64,000 nucleotides of DNA from Aquilaria yunnanensis. Lineage: Eukaryota; Streptophyta; Magnoliopsida; Malvales; Thymelaeaceae. Below are positions 24,462 through 35,801 of this stretch, in pieces; position 1 is the first letter of the stretch, and every line of letters starts with the position of its first letter. The translations under genes and the position numbers were made by a program. The stretch is taken from the NCBI GenBank assembly GCA_039654915.1, contig CM077598.1, positions 71,080,041 to 71,144,040 on the forward strand, written 5' to 3'. The notes beneath the pieces were generated by a model that saw only the letters and a list, made by a program, of their open reading frames with translations, had not been told where the DNA came from and did no database searches.

Positions 24462-24930
24462 GGATGATTTTAGATCGCAATCTGGTTATGTGTTTTTTAT
24501 TGGTGGTGGTGCTGTGAGCTGGAAGAGTTCAAAGCCAGTGACAGTAGCTGACTCTACAACAGAATCTGAGTACATTGCTGCCTCTGATGCTATGAAGGAG
24601 GCGGTTTGGATCAAGAAGTTCATCACTGAACTTGGAGTGGTTCCAAGCATTGCTGACACGATAGAGCTCTATTGTGACAACAATGGAGCAATCGCACAGG
24701 CAAAGGAACCTCGATCTCACCAGCTATCCAAACACATACTCCGACGCTATCATCTCATCAGGGAGATCATCGAGAGGGGTGATGCAAGGATGTGTAGCAC
24801 TTCGACCGATAGCAACGTTCCTGATCCATTGACAGAGCCGCTTACGCAGCAGAAGCATGATAGCCATTCTAGGTCCATTGGTATTAGATACATGGATGAT
24901 TGGCTTTTAGTGCAAGTGGGAGATTGTTAG
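24431..24930 (+). pseudogene. Copia RNase H and polyprotein end
   Basis: The domain reads GFTDASFQSD, GAVSWKSSKPVTVADSTTES, IELYCDNNGAIAQAKEPRSH and LSKHILRRYHLIREI, giving the D-E-D residues of Copia RNase H; the R of the usual RSKHI is Leu here. The polyprotein closes with a TAG at 24928-24930, six bases inside the 3' LTR, so the LTR supplies the stop. It starts in frame after the shift near 24430. Confidence 0.88.
24911..24924 (+). other. Polypurine tract of the Copia element
   Basis: TGCAAGTGGGAGAT lies directly before the LTR start TGTTAGTG at 24925, as in many plant Copia elements (GTGGGAGA type). Confidence 0.75.
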
Positions 24931-25674
24931 TGTTGTGCCCAAAAGCCAATCATGAGATGATTGTACTTTTTTCACATTGAGTCATGATATTTTATTAAGG
25001 CATTAATAAACAATTATGTTTGTTGTTTTGTTTCTGCGTAACGTAATAAACATAATTGTAATCCTAGAATAATGATATTCTTAAACGTCCCTAGTCTAGT
25101 ATTATTGTGGAGCGGGTTGCAAAATGCATAACGACTAGCATATGTGGAGACTAATATGAGATATGTAGTCTACATATGGGTACAAGTTGGAGAACTTATG
25201 TACTGGACTGACCCACCAAGAGAACACTACATGGATCGTTATATGAGTGTCATAAGTGATTCTCATAGTGATCATGGTATATGTAGTCCTTTGACCTAAC
25301 ATCATTAAGGTTCCCTACATATGAGTAACATACTTTGATACTTTCCTTTATTGCTCGTAACTGAGTGAACTTGAAGGAGGTCATTGGGTATGTCACATAT
25401 CATGTGGAGGGATTTGTATGATCAAGACGGGATTTGTCCCTCCTATGTAACGGAAATGATATCTTCGGGCCCCTTGATAGAGTAAGACTTAGAAAAATGC
25501 ATGGCCATGCTCGAATGAGTTGATATATGATATCAATGTCATCAGTTTAAGTTGGTGTACTCGGTAATCAAGAAACCAAAGATTGGGCTATATGAGAATG
25601 ACACATTCCATGTCTCGTGCTTAGTCTTGATATCTTGGACAAAAGGACAATGGCATATCGATGACGATCGTAAA

Positions 25675-28600
25675 TGTTACACCCGGAAAGGGCTAAATGA
25701 CTAAGTCCTGGGTTAAGTGGATTAGTGGCATAAAAAGTTTCCTAATTTGGAAACTTAGCCAATTAAATTGAGGAGACATGGAATTTATTTATGGAATGGG
25801 CATTAATGTGTGTTGGACACTCTAGGAATTATGCTTGGCTTAGGCCAAGAGTTTTGGTGATGTACATGGTGGAATTTAAAGTTGAGGGACTCAATTGTTC
25901 AAAGGTAAAGTTTGTGGGAGGACTTAATTGAACAATTGACGAAAGGTGGAGGGCTAAAGGAGGGATTAGATCATTTCTCATGGCATTTTAAGCCATGGCC
26001 GGCCATCCCCATTAAATGAATAAAAATTTGCCTCCACTTTGATTAAAATAATCATCTCTTAAGTCTTGTCCCCCACTTGCCATATAATATAATATTTTGC
26101 GCATCATTTTTGACTAGTCTTTGTCTCCTACTTTACATTATTTTAATTCTCCCCACCATCACTTGTCCAATCAATGCTTTAATGAGCATTTGACTTATTC
26201 TCCCACCCATTTTGAATGTAATGGCCGGCCTTCCTCTTAAATTCATTTCATTACATTTCCCCTCCATTTTGCAAAGAAAAAATCCGGCCATCACTGCCAC
26301 TTTCATTTCAAACAATTACTTTTCTCTCTCTCTAGCACAAAAAGCTCTCCCTTCTCTCTAAGTTCCAGCCATGGTGTTCTTCAAACTCCATCTCCTTCTT
26401 CCTTCACTAAACATTCGGCCATGGCTAGAAACCAAGCTTCGCCCACATGCAAACACGATTTCGTAGTGATTTCATACTTCTAAACACATCTAGACCAAGA
26501 ACAAAGAGATAAATCAAAGAAAACCCATGAAAAAATGCTTGAAAAGATTCGGCCATGGAGAGAAATTGGTGTTCTTGAGCTCACCTCAAGATCTCTTTAC
26601 ATGCATGGCATTTCTAAGCCATGAAGAGTAAGAAAATGAAGAAGAACTCCAAAAAAGTGAAGCTCAAGTTTCGGTCATTTAAAGAATGTAAGTAAATCCA
26701 AGCTTTCTTGGTGTTTTGTTGCATTTTGAGCTTGAATTGCTCACTAATATATTCGGCCATCTTGTGTTCTTGGTGTTCTTGAGCACTACTTAAGGAACTC
26801 ATGGCATACATGGCACTTTTAAGCCGTGGAAAGCAAGAAATCAAGCAAGGAAGGAAGAAAAATCATGTGTAAGTTTTGGCTTACATTTTCTCTTGGATAT
26901 TCGGCCATGTTCATATTTTGAGCTTTATGGGTATTTAACCAAGTGTACTTGGTGTCTTGATGTTTTTATGGCCATTCCAAGGAAGGAAACAAGCAAAAGT
27001 TGGAAGAAAAGCAAGAAGAAGTATTCAGCCAAGTTAATATCTTGGCATGCATAGACATTTTTTGAAGTGATCTTGGTATCATTAAAGTCCTTGTGAGTGT
27101 ACAAGAGAATGGTCAAAAGTTGGATGCAAAAAGAGGAATTTTGTGAGCTATAGAAGCAATGGAATATTCGGCCATTTAGTGATTTTGATGTCTTGGCATG
27201 TTGGCCATGTGTAGCCATGTGTTCATGGCATTTTTGAGCTACTAGAGGACACTTAGAACAAAAAAATAAAAGAAGGAAAATGAGGAATATATTCGGCCAT
27301 GATGTGCTTTTGTGAACATGTGTGCAAAACCATGTGTTCATGGTACCTATGTAAATGTGAAGAAGAAATAAAGAGAGTTTTGGCCATTAGTGCCATTTTT
27401 GGTGGTTGTGTGTGCAAACCAAGTGTTCTTGGTATTTTTGTGTTCATAGCAAAATGTGAAGCCAAAATGGTGAAGAAAGTATGATGATTGATTCGGCCAT
27501 AAGGACAAGTTGGTGAAAATTGGTGTTAGCCAAGTGTTCTTGGCATAAATGGTCCTTAGAAAACTTGTGGGACTCAATTGAGCAAAAGAAGGAAATAATG
27601 GGACAAATTCGGCCAAAAGATAAATTTGAAGGCCCAAATTGAAAACCAAGTGTTCTTGGTCCAGAACCTCTTAAATGGGCTATTTGGGCCATAATGGCAT
27701 TATTGGCAAATGGGCTAAATCCTGAAAAGGTTAATATGGGCCCAAATCCTGAAGAAGTTAAATGGGCCAAATCCTGAAAAGATAAAATTGGGCCTAAAGA
27801 CTAAATTGGGCTAAAATCTTGAAAAGGTGGAAATTGGGCCTAAATGCCAAGTTGGGCCAGAATTCCAGAAAAGGCCAAGTGGGCCTGAACCCCGGAAAAG
27901 TGCAAATTGGGCCTGGATTTCCAGGAAAAGGCCAACGTAGGCCTGAGTTCACAGAAGATTGGGCCTCAGTTTACAGAAAAGGCTAATTTGGGCCTTACCT
28001 CTTTAAGTAGAGGTTGAGTAAGTTAAACCAAGTATGCTTGGTAAATTATGGTTCTCTTGTTTAATAGAAAGCAATAAAATAACTTGTTAGTATTTTGGGC
28101 TTTATAGGTCCATTAAGGAAATGGCAAAGTTCCAACAACAAACAAAACAAAGCAAGGCAAAGGCAATGAGCAAAGGTTACACAAATGGTGGTAAGAATCC
28201 CTATACTCACTCTTTACATGGTATATTTTCCATGACCTTTCATTGTGAGTATTAGTGTCCCTATGTGATGGTCAAAGAACCAAGTGACCAAAGGTGTGCA
28301 TGTCAGGGCTATGTGGTTGTTACTTTTTGTGAGGACTCATGATACTTTCTTAGTTGGATATTTGGGCACATAAGTGCATAATGGGCAAGGTATTGCTGCT
28401 TTGGCAATTACGGTTTACTCATGAGTAATTAGCAAGCATTTAGGGCTAGGAATTGAGTTTGGCCAACTCAATTCCCAAGCTAAGGAGCACTCAGTAGGTT
28501 ACAAAAATAAATGGCATGCCGGGATTAGTGGCATGGTTTATGCTAATGCTTGCGATGCCTACGATGACATAGAACATGATGTTGCGAGGACAGTGTTGTG

Positions 28601-29819
28601 TGTGTTGAGTTGTGTGCTTCTCTGAAATTGTTTGTGCATGCTGACCCATATTATTATTGTTATTGTTATGTGCTATATCTGTATCTTCTTTGTTTTAGTG
28701 TTTTCCTTGGCAGGAGCAGGGATTAATTGCCATTACATTCTTGGCACAAGTTTAGGCTTTGGAAGCCATATGATGACTTTGAAAGTCATGAGTTAAATAC
28801 CTCACTAGGCATTGGATGCTGTCGGGATTCTTACTGAGTTTTATAACTCACCCGCCCTGCTATATCTTTTCAGGAAATGGATAGCTTGATAGATCAAGCC
28901 AAGAGTACAAGGGTACTCGTTACAATATGCTAAAGGGTTGGGTATGTGTATAGTGTTGCTCAATATATTCATTGGTTCAAAGAGACTTATGTGGTATAGC
29001 TTGCTTGTGAATCAAGCTAATGGTTTGGACTTCCTTGTGCAGGCTTATGGAGTTTAGAAGTTGTGGGAACAAGGTCTATTAAGCTGAAATGTGTTCCAAG
29101 TTGTTTTGAGTCGAGGTTTGGGTAGTATGAGAGCGTGGTCTGTAAAACCTGAACCTGGCTAATTAGAGACATATAGCATCCTTGGTATGTTTTCCAAGTA
29201 GATGATGCTTGTTTGATGCACATTATGATCGTGATTAGCTTTGGATGATTATATGCCATGTTTGCATGGTTTTATGCAGATGGAATGCCATGATGGATAT
29301 TCATGTTATGTGTACTAGACTTGGCTGATGCTCATGGACATAAAAATGTGGTTTTCAAACTTGTAATGAGATGGGCTTCTTGGTTGCCATGCATTGGATT
29401 AGTACACTTGATGGACACACATTCTATGCACTTAATGGATTAAGTGTATGCTTTACTTGTATTACAAGTGTAATTAGTTGAGTACGTGCATCTAAGGAAA
29501 GATTTCCAGTGAATCTGTATATGCATGGATATTATTGCCTAGTTGTTAAGAGGGCATCTAGAGACTTGTGTGTATAACTGGCAAAGGGGTTAAGTCCATA
29601 ATGGAACACTAGAATTCCACATAGGTATTAGCTCGTTCCTTAAGAGCACCCTGACAACACATTGAAAGTATTTATGTAACAAGCTAGTACCAGAATAGAT
29701 CCTGGAGTCATGTCGTAGGTGCTCATAATATTTAATTAAGCCCTTCTGTTTAAGTAACTTCTGCTGCATTACTCTGATAATTGGGCCCAGGTGGGCCAGG
29801 GGCAGTTTGGGGCGTGACA
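25675..29819 (+). mobile_element. Family E solo LTR (4145 bp), enlarged
   Basis: It begins TGTTACACCCGG and ends GGGGCGTGACA. Flanks GTAAA (25670-25674) and ATAAA (29820-29824) form a TSD with one change. It is 1.2 kb longer than its relative at 12557-15474. The growth lies in the middle, where the words TTCGGCCAT and ACCAAG-N4-CTTGGT recur and a degenerate GGGCC repeat sits. Reading frames of 60-138 codons here are repeats read by chance. No internal domain adjoins it. Confidence 0.88.
27685..27995 (+). repeat. Degenerate GGGCC / CCTGAAAAGG minisatellite in the family E LTR
   Basis: About ten units of roughly 25-35 bp follow the pattern AAATTGGGCC(t/c)...TCCTGAAAAGG, with strong variation between units. 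Confidence 0.75.
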
Positions 29820-30486
29820 ATAAAGGTTTAGTCGAATCATCGACAATCTTGTCACTTGGGTAGCAATGATGTGTTGCTAGACAATACTCATTGCTTATGA
29901 TCATAAATGTGATTTATGATCATTGCCAACGTCGTAAGAGCCTATTGGGTCGCACACATAGAGCTACTTGGATCATTAGGGTGCATGGGCTAATAATTTG
30001 GGTTTTGGTTTCACAATAATTTTGTATTAATAATGGGCGCAATAGTTGAGCCATTATTAAGCCCGAAATTAAAGCCTAATTGGATTAGGGCTTTGAAACC
30101 CATTAGGCCTGGAAGTTGAGTCTCACTATAAAAACAACTTTTAGTGAGAAATTCACAGGTCTCCTTGCCCTAGCCTCCCAAAAGGATAACTACACTCTTC
30201 TCTTGCAATTCCTTGGAGGACGCAAGCTAGCACTACGAGCGCAAGAGAAACGCATCTGCTGGGACGCGGTGGAAGCGTGGTGATCCCAGGAGGCTCGTGT
30301 GGATACCATAGAGAGATTGAACACGTCAACTATTTAGGTTTTGTCATTCGAATTTATAGTTGAGTAAGAGATCTCAACCGAAAATTAGGTATGAAATTTT
30401 TGGATACTCGGTGTACCCCGTTTCACTTGGATCTTAGAGGGTTTCGGTTAAATTCCATTGCACTGTTTGGCTCCCGAAACCCAACA

Positions 30487-31183
30487 GCAACCACATTAAA
30501 AAGACAAAAATATTCCACGTTGGATAAAATTTCAATTTTTCCCTTCTTAGCCCTTCTTTGCTCAAATAACCAATTTATCTTTCTTTTGCAACATGAACTC
30601 GCTTAATTCATTACTTGGTTTGCAATTGATGTTCTTAAACTTAACATAATTATTCTTAGACTTATTTACCTTGTGATCCAAAATCAAGTTTTGGATAGTT
30701 GTTATATTCTCGCTTCATTCGAAAATTTGGTCCTCCAATTTTTGACTTAACTAGGCCTCAGAATTAGACACCATCTTTGAGCACTCTCCTCAGTTTCTTT
30801 CATGGTCCCACTCTTATTACGGTTTAACAAAAACACTCTACCATGCATACATTTTCTCTTTTGATCTCTTTCCTTGTTGGTAAAAAAATTTGATCTATGA
30901 TCGCTTTTTGTATAAACCGCTTCTTATAGCCATCACTTGTGAGGTAACTCTTTAGAATTCTTCCCCTAACATTTATCCTATTCTTAGACCTTAAGTCTCC
31001 TAGAACCTTTTAACTTCAATAACCTTTCCCTTAATAAAGGAAATTCATAGGAGTCTTCTTTTTTTACTCCGAACTTGTCGAGAATTTAACCCTGTCTTGA
31101 TAAGCTTTTTGGCTTACCCTTTTTTTTTTCACCCTTAAGTTCTTGTCAAATTTAACCGATTTTCATGATTTCTTACACTAGTC
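30487..31183 (-). other. Unassigned, possible tail of a decayed reading frame
   Basis: No element edges are visible. Minus-strand translation gives stretches rich in Lys and Arg that may continue the frame described next, but frames change often. Nothing is recognisable. Confidence 0.25.
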
Positions 31184-31640
31184 TTAAGCAATTAGCCTTC
31201 TTAGGTGTACTTTGGTCTTATTAACTCTTAATGCCTTGAACACATATCCTCTTGACAGCTTGCTTCCTCTTCCTTCAGTAGTTATTTTGCCCACCATTGT
31301 TTTCTTGGCCTTAAGGTATTCATGGCTTAATACCTCATAATTTACTTTAGACACCTTAGCACTTGGGTGTTCTTGGTTATAACCCATATTTACTCCAACT
31401 TTATTACTTGACTCCTCTAGGTAATTCCTTAGCATATCTAAAGTCTTTGTCTCCTTAGGTGTCATTTGGTCATAATTTGGCCCTTGACTCTTATACTCTC
31501 TAGGTATGCCTTTCTAACCCTTTTTTCACTTAGGTGTTTGCTTGACTAGTAAAGTATTTCTTGGCTCCATGGCCTTTCTCTTAGATCACATGGGACTTTT
31601 AGAACCCATTCTTGGGACCCAAAATTCTATTTACTTAGGA
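31184..31640 (-). pseudogene. Unrecognised decayed coding region
   Basis: A 93-codon frame (31465-31184) continues upstream in the same frame with only isolated stops to about 31640, which suggests an old coding region. The product is basic, with words such as SHEYLKAKKTMVGKITTEG and SKLSRGYVFKALRVNK. I do not recognise a family. It lies outside all LTR elements I could outline, so it may be a relic of another element or of a host gene. Confidence 0.3.
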
Positions 31641-32302
31641 ACCTTGGGCACTTCAAGTTGGCTTTGCACTCAACAACTTTGATCGCATTCCCCCAAACCT
31701 TGCTTTAGTTGCTTAACCATATAGGGTAGATGTAGGGCACTTGTGTCCCTTAGGGTTGATGGCACCTTCTACCTTTGAGGGAGCCCTTTCATTCCTTTTA
31801 TCTTGAGTGTACTTAGTGCTCTTGCGTTTGCCACACCCTTCATGATTCAGTTTAGGTACCTAAAGTTGTTTGACATACCCTTAACACTTTAGCATTTAAG
31901 GAATCTATTTCAATTCTCATGGTCCTTTCAAGACTCTTGGGGATAACACTTTTGATTCCCTAGTCCTATTGGAGCAACCATATTACTTGTCCTCTTTAAG
32001 TGCTGCCTCTTAGGTAGAGTTTCAATCAATCCCCTTGGCTTCTTGATTCTATTGACTAGAAGTTTCACTTCAAGTTATACTTAGCGCCCTTTGAAGAACT
32101 TGGGTTATTTACAACCTAAATACTCACAATCTTTGTGGCCTGCTTGCCATGAAAATTTCTATAGCCACCTCATCAAAAGTAGTTCTAATTCTACTAGGAA
32201 TGTCAAGTATCAAGAAAATATTGCCGTTTTGCCCACAAATTAAACTAAGGATTTATTGGGATAAATATTGGCTATATATGGCATTATACTTCTTAAGTAT
32301 CA
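31641..32302. other. Unassigned stretch
   Basis: No gene or repeat family recognised; frames on both strands are short. Confidence 0.3.

Positions 32303-32340
<38 letters not shown>
32303..32340 (+). repeat. (TAA)n microsatellite
   Basis: About twelve consecutive TAA/ATA units, followed by an interrupted tail to about 32355. A run of Tyr codons on the minus strand is only this repeat. Confidence 0.97.
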
Positions 32341-32343
<3 letters not shown>

Positions 32344-32462
32344 TAGTAATAATAAAGCAATGTGTGAAGGGTGGAAGATATTAATTTGCATGGAAGTGGT
32401 GTTAAGCACACGAAATTTATACATGCAAAATTGGTGACAAATTCTTGTAAGATTAAAAGGCT

Positions 32463-32867
32463 AGGTGGTAGCAAAAAAAAGCATAAGAACGAAAAAAAAA
32501 AGGCTTGGTTACGTATTTAATTCTTTAGCGTGAGATAGCATACATGCATGATGGGGTGCATATGAAAAGAACGGATTAAGTGGCAATTTTTTGTGGGGGG
32601 AAAATAAGAGGTGGCAATATACGACATAAAGAGAACTAATGGCTTGGTGATACGCTTAGCAATGCATGGAAAGCAAGGTAGGTGGCAATATGAAGATACA
32701 GGAAAGGACTAGGTGACAGCTTCCTGTGAGATAAGTTATGTAATGTGATAAAACATGCATGAAAGAAGTACTAGGTGGCAAAATGGATAAAGTAAACATA
32801 GGAAACAAAAAATTAAGGGTGCTTTGTGGTGTTTCCCTGTGGGAGAAACAAGAAAGGTGGCAATAAG
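32463..32867 (+). repeat. Array of AGGTGGCAA motifs with CATGCATG companions
   Basis: The word AGGTGGCAA or a close variant occurs near 32463, 32577, 32609, 32680, 32711, 32773 and 32855. Several copies are preceded by ATGCATG plus an AAAG/AAAA word, as at about 32541, 32662 and 32758. The units are irregular, about 30-110 bp apart, all in one orientation, and end just upstream of a TATA box. Confidence 0.6.
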
Positions 32868-32885
32868 GCTTACACCATATATGGC

Positions 32886-32893
32886 TATAAAAG
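32886..32893 (+). promoter_or_regulatory. TATA box downstream of the motif array
   Basis: TATAAAAG in the context GGCTATAAAAGGG, 19 bp after the last AGGTGGCAA copy. The transcript would run right, but a Tat LTR begins 170 bp downstream, so any gene was separated from it. Confidence 0.45.
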
Positions 32894-33061
32894 GGTCTCG
32901 TAATGCTATTCCATTACATTTTAAACCTTACTAAATATACATACTAGTATAAGAAAGAGAAGTAATGAAATAGCCCAACTAAGAGAAGAATCATTACAAC
33001 TAAAGCTTAAACATTGGTCATGTGAACATTTTGTTCATTTGGTTCAGGAGATTGTGGTAAG

Positions 33062-34051
33062 TGATGCGGGTCCAGTTAGGCGGACCTAGCATCTTTACTG
33101 TTGTGCAGCGGTGTGGGCAGCAGGGACTCCTGGATCGACACGGAGGTACCCTGAGAGGGTTACCTGAAGTGATGGCCGGCAGCTTCTGATACCGTGGCTG
33201 GTGAGGACGAGAAAGGCTCCCGGCATGGGAGAGAACCCAGAGTGGAGATCCTTCAAGGAGACCTTGCTGAAACACTTAGAAAACAGGGGTTAGGAGGCCC
33301 CCGGGGTGGATTTCCGGGGGGGAACCTCCGACGCACAAGTTAGTGCTCCGAGAATGAGAGATACTCAGTAATAAGCACAAGGGACTCTTTCCTAGCGTGT
33401 CTTTCTGAGGGCTGAAGGGAGAGTATTCAGGCGGAGAGAGGAGAGCGTCCTCTTGTCCTTTTGGTCCTCCGGGCAGAGAACCCTCTTCCCCTGTGATGAC
33501 TTCCCTTGTATAAAAGGAAGAGGATGACCCCTTCAGATGGCGACACGTGTTTGGCACGTGTATGGTTTAGATGGTGTTCGTACTTCTAAGCATGGAGGCC
33601 CCTAGCCATCTACAGGCTCTTCTGGTTGCGAGCCGGAGTAGGTGTAGCGCTGTGTAACAGGATGTTAGATTGTGACGTCGTGCGAGAGCACGCCTGGAGG
33701 TGGCGTGCTGGTGACTTGTGTAAGCGGAGTGTCAGAGACTCCTTAATGGCTCTTGCCGTACAACCGAGGTCCCTTTGGTTGATGTCTCGCTTTGGGGCGA
33801 AAAGCCCTTTTTCTGGAGTCCGGTTAGAACTTCGGTCTATTCATCTTCGGGGGACTTCTTCCTGCAGGGGATGGTCGGTCATTTTCCCCGAGGGTGGTTT
33901 GGTCGTCGTCCCGAAGGACGCGCCACACTGGCTTCCGAAGATGAAATTGGCAGGCTACCGAGGTCGAGTGCCTCAAGTGTATGACTTCCTTCACTCCAGA
34001 ATCATTTTCCGTGGTTGGTGGTTGACCAGGGTGATAACACTTCGGCTATCA
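33062..34051 (-). mobile_element. 3' LTR of Tat element A
   Basis: On the minus strand it starts TGATAGCCGAAG at 34051 and ends at 33062 with a variant of the terminal GATGC/GCATC hairpin. The GC-rich hairpin block near 33300 and the sequence AACCTCCGACGC match the other Tat LTRs. A polypurine tract precedes it, so it is the 3' LTR of a minus-strand element whose body lies to the right. Its 5' LTR is not in the window. Long frames across it are accidental. Confidence 0.85.
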
Positions 34052-34063
34052 CATGCCCCCCTT
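34052..34063 (-). other. Polypurine tract of Tat element A
   Basis: The minus strand reads AAGGGGGGCATG immediately before the LTR start; the same motif occurs in element C at 61473. Confidence 0.85.
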
Positions 34064-34641
34064 GGAAAGTCGAAGTGAAGACTTCGGCAAGTAGCTTTTC
34101 CGGCATCAATCTATTGCTCAACTGGCTGTCTTTGACAGAACAATTCCGTGGACTCCCATAGGCCCACGTAGTAGCATGTCCATTTTCGGTCGAACAGGGC
34201 GGGACGGAGCCTTGAACCCTGGACCTAACTTACACCTAGGGTGTGACGTTGGCTGAGGAGGCACTTCGCCACCTAGGTGATAAGCCTTATTCGGATAGGT
34301 GTCATTTGTCTGCCCATTGGTGGTCTTGAGATTCCCAACTTGTTCACTTTTCCCGCCATAGGCTAGTGAATCGTCGCGTCTTGAAACTAGGCGTGTCAGT
34401 CTCGAGCAATGTGCCCGGGTTTTCCGGATGCCAGAAAGCGTGTCCTAGTTTATAAGACTACTAATTAGATGAAGAAGAATTTTCCCCACTTTTTCTGCCT
34501 TTTTTTTTTTTTTTGGCATTTCGGCTTGTTGGCAGGCATTAGCTGGGATGGGCATGCCTTTTCATGCATGAGGGATAATCATGGCGACGCTTCACCTTCG
34601 CGCAGCATTTATGACGCCTTTTTGGCTACCCTTCCTCGATC

Positions 34642-34649
34642 TATATAAG
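34642..34649 (+). promoter_or_regulatory. TATA box of the antisense gene in Tat A
   Basis: TATATAAG, about 250 bp upstream of the ATG at 34899, followed by a pyrimidine-rich leader. The same arrangement exists in copy C (61994-62001), which supports function. It directs transcription opposite to the retroelement genome. Confidence 0.6.
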
Positions 34650-35730
34650 CCTTCCTCCTGTCATACTCTTCATTTGTGTTTCTGTGCTCTCACTTTGCTC
34701 TTGCTTTTTCTCCTTTTTGTTCGGCGGTCCTAGCGGCGGAGCAATTTCCGGCAACCTTTCACGACGGCGTCCTCAAACCCCGACTTCGGCAAGACTTTCG
34801 GTGGGTTCTGACTTCTAGAATTCCTTCGGTGTTTTGTTTTTCTTTTTGCTTTCCGAAGTCATCTTTTCCCTTTTTTTGAAGTCATTTTTCAGTCAACCAT
34901 GCCTATTCCCGAGAGCTGGCAACCTCTTTTGTCTCAGCCATGCTGCACCACTCCTGAAAAATTAGAGAAATGGAAGACCAAATTTTTCCTTCCCTCTTAT
35001 GCCATCACAAGGTTACCTCGCCTTGGCCAGTTTAGCTTTATGAATTGAGGTGACGAGGTTACCGTTTTCCGAGCCCAACTGAAGGCTGGACTTCGGTTTC
35101 CTCCTACGAAGATGATTTGTGACTTTTTCCAGTTTCATGGCATAGCCGTGAATCAGCTTCCTCCCAACTTGTTTTGCTATTTCAACGCCTTTCTCTGCAT
35201 GTGCGGGATCTTCAGGGTAGAACCCCATTTCATCCTGTTCATGCAGTATTATAAGCTCTATCCGGTTCTGAAGGGTGGCTTTTATTTCATGCTGCCTCGA
35301 GGATCCGGGAGCAAGAAATTTATGTTCACCTTCGCTACCAAGGATAGCTGGCGAGGGTGGCAAAGGAAGTTCTTCTTCCTGAAGGTGGCAGAGGCTTGGT
35401 CACACGTCCCGACTAAGTGGGCTAGGGGAAATCTGGAGGCGGATGTCATGGATCCCAGGAAGCTGCTAACTCCCAAGTTGGCGGCGAGGTTTGGGGACTT
35501 TGACAGACGAATCCATGCTATCGCCGACTGGGATGCCGAGGTCCCTTCACGCTCTCTCTACCTTTTCCCGATCATGTGGAAACTCATGACCGAGGATGTC
35601 CTCCGGGAGTTGGGGGTGGTTATAGAGCACAAGACGGATCTCGGCATGCCAGCTCCTGCTACCGAGGGAAAGAACTCTTGGCTAGTGAAGCTCCTTCGGA
35701 GCGAGCTCTCTTTCGAAGCCTTTTTTGAAA

Positions 35731-35801
35731 GTAAGTTTCTTTCAAAGTTTTTTCAACATAAGTGCCTGTGGACTTACATTGATTTCTTCCCTCTTTTTCA
35801 G
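35731..35801 (+). other. Intron 1 of the antisense gene, copy A
   Basis: Donor GTAAGT at 35731 and acceptor TTTTTCAG at 35801. Removal joins phase-1 codon halves into Lys and continues in frame. Copy C has an intron at the same place. Confidence 0.65.

Larger units (their letters stand above)
24925..30486 (+). mobile_element. Copia 3' LTR, split by a family E solo LTR
   Basis: The two arms, 24925-25674 and 29820-30486, together make an LTR of about 1.41 kb that matches the Copia LTRs at 5057 and 39302. It begins TGTTAGTGTTG after the polypurine tract and ends CCCAACA. Between the arms sits the family E LTR at 25675-29819. A TATA box lies near 30127 in the right arm. The matching 5' LTR is missing. 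Confidence 0.88.

Noticed and set aside
26925..27770. Overlapping minus-strand frames of 70-138 codons
   Set aside because: They lie inside the repeat-rich centre of a family E LTR, have biased Phe/Ser/His composition and match no family; chance frames.
26698..28042. CRISPR-like spaced palindromes
   Set aside because: Spacing is irregular, the sequence is plant LTR DNA, and there are no cas-like genes; recorded as a hairpin motif instead.
32253..32474. A 73-codon frame with a run of Tyr
   Set aside because: Translation of the TAA microsatellite.
33018..34078. Several frames of 70-150 codons on both strands
   Set aside because: They fall within or across the edge of the Tat A LTR, which is GC-rich and so has fewer stops; no conserved domain.
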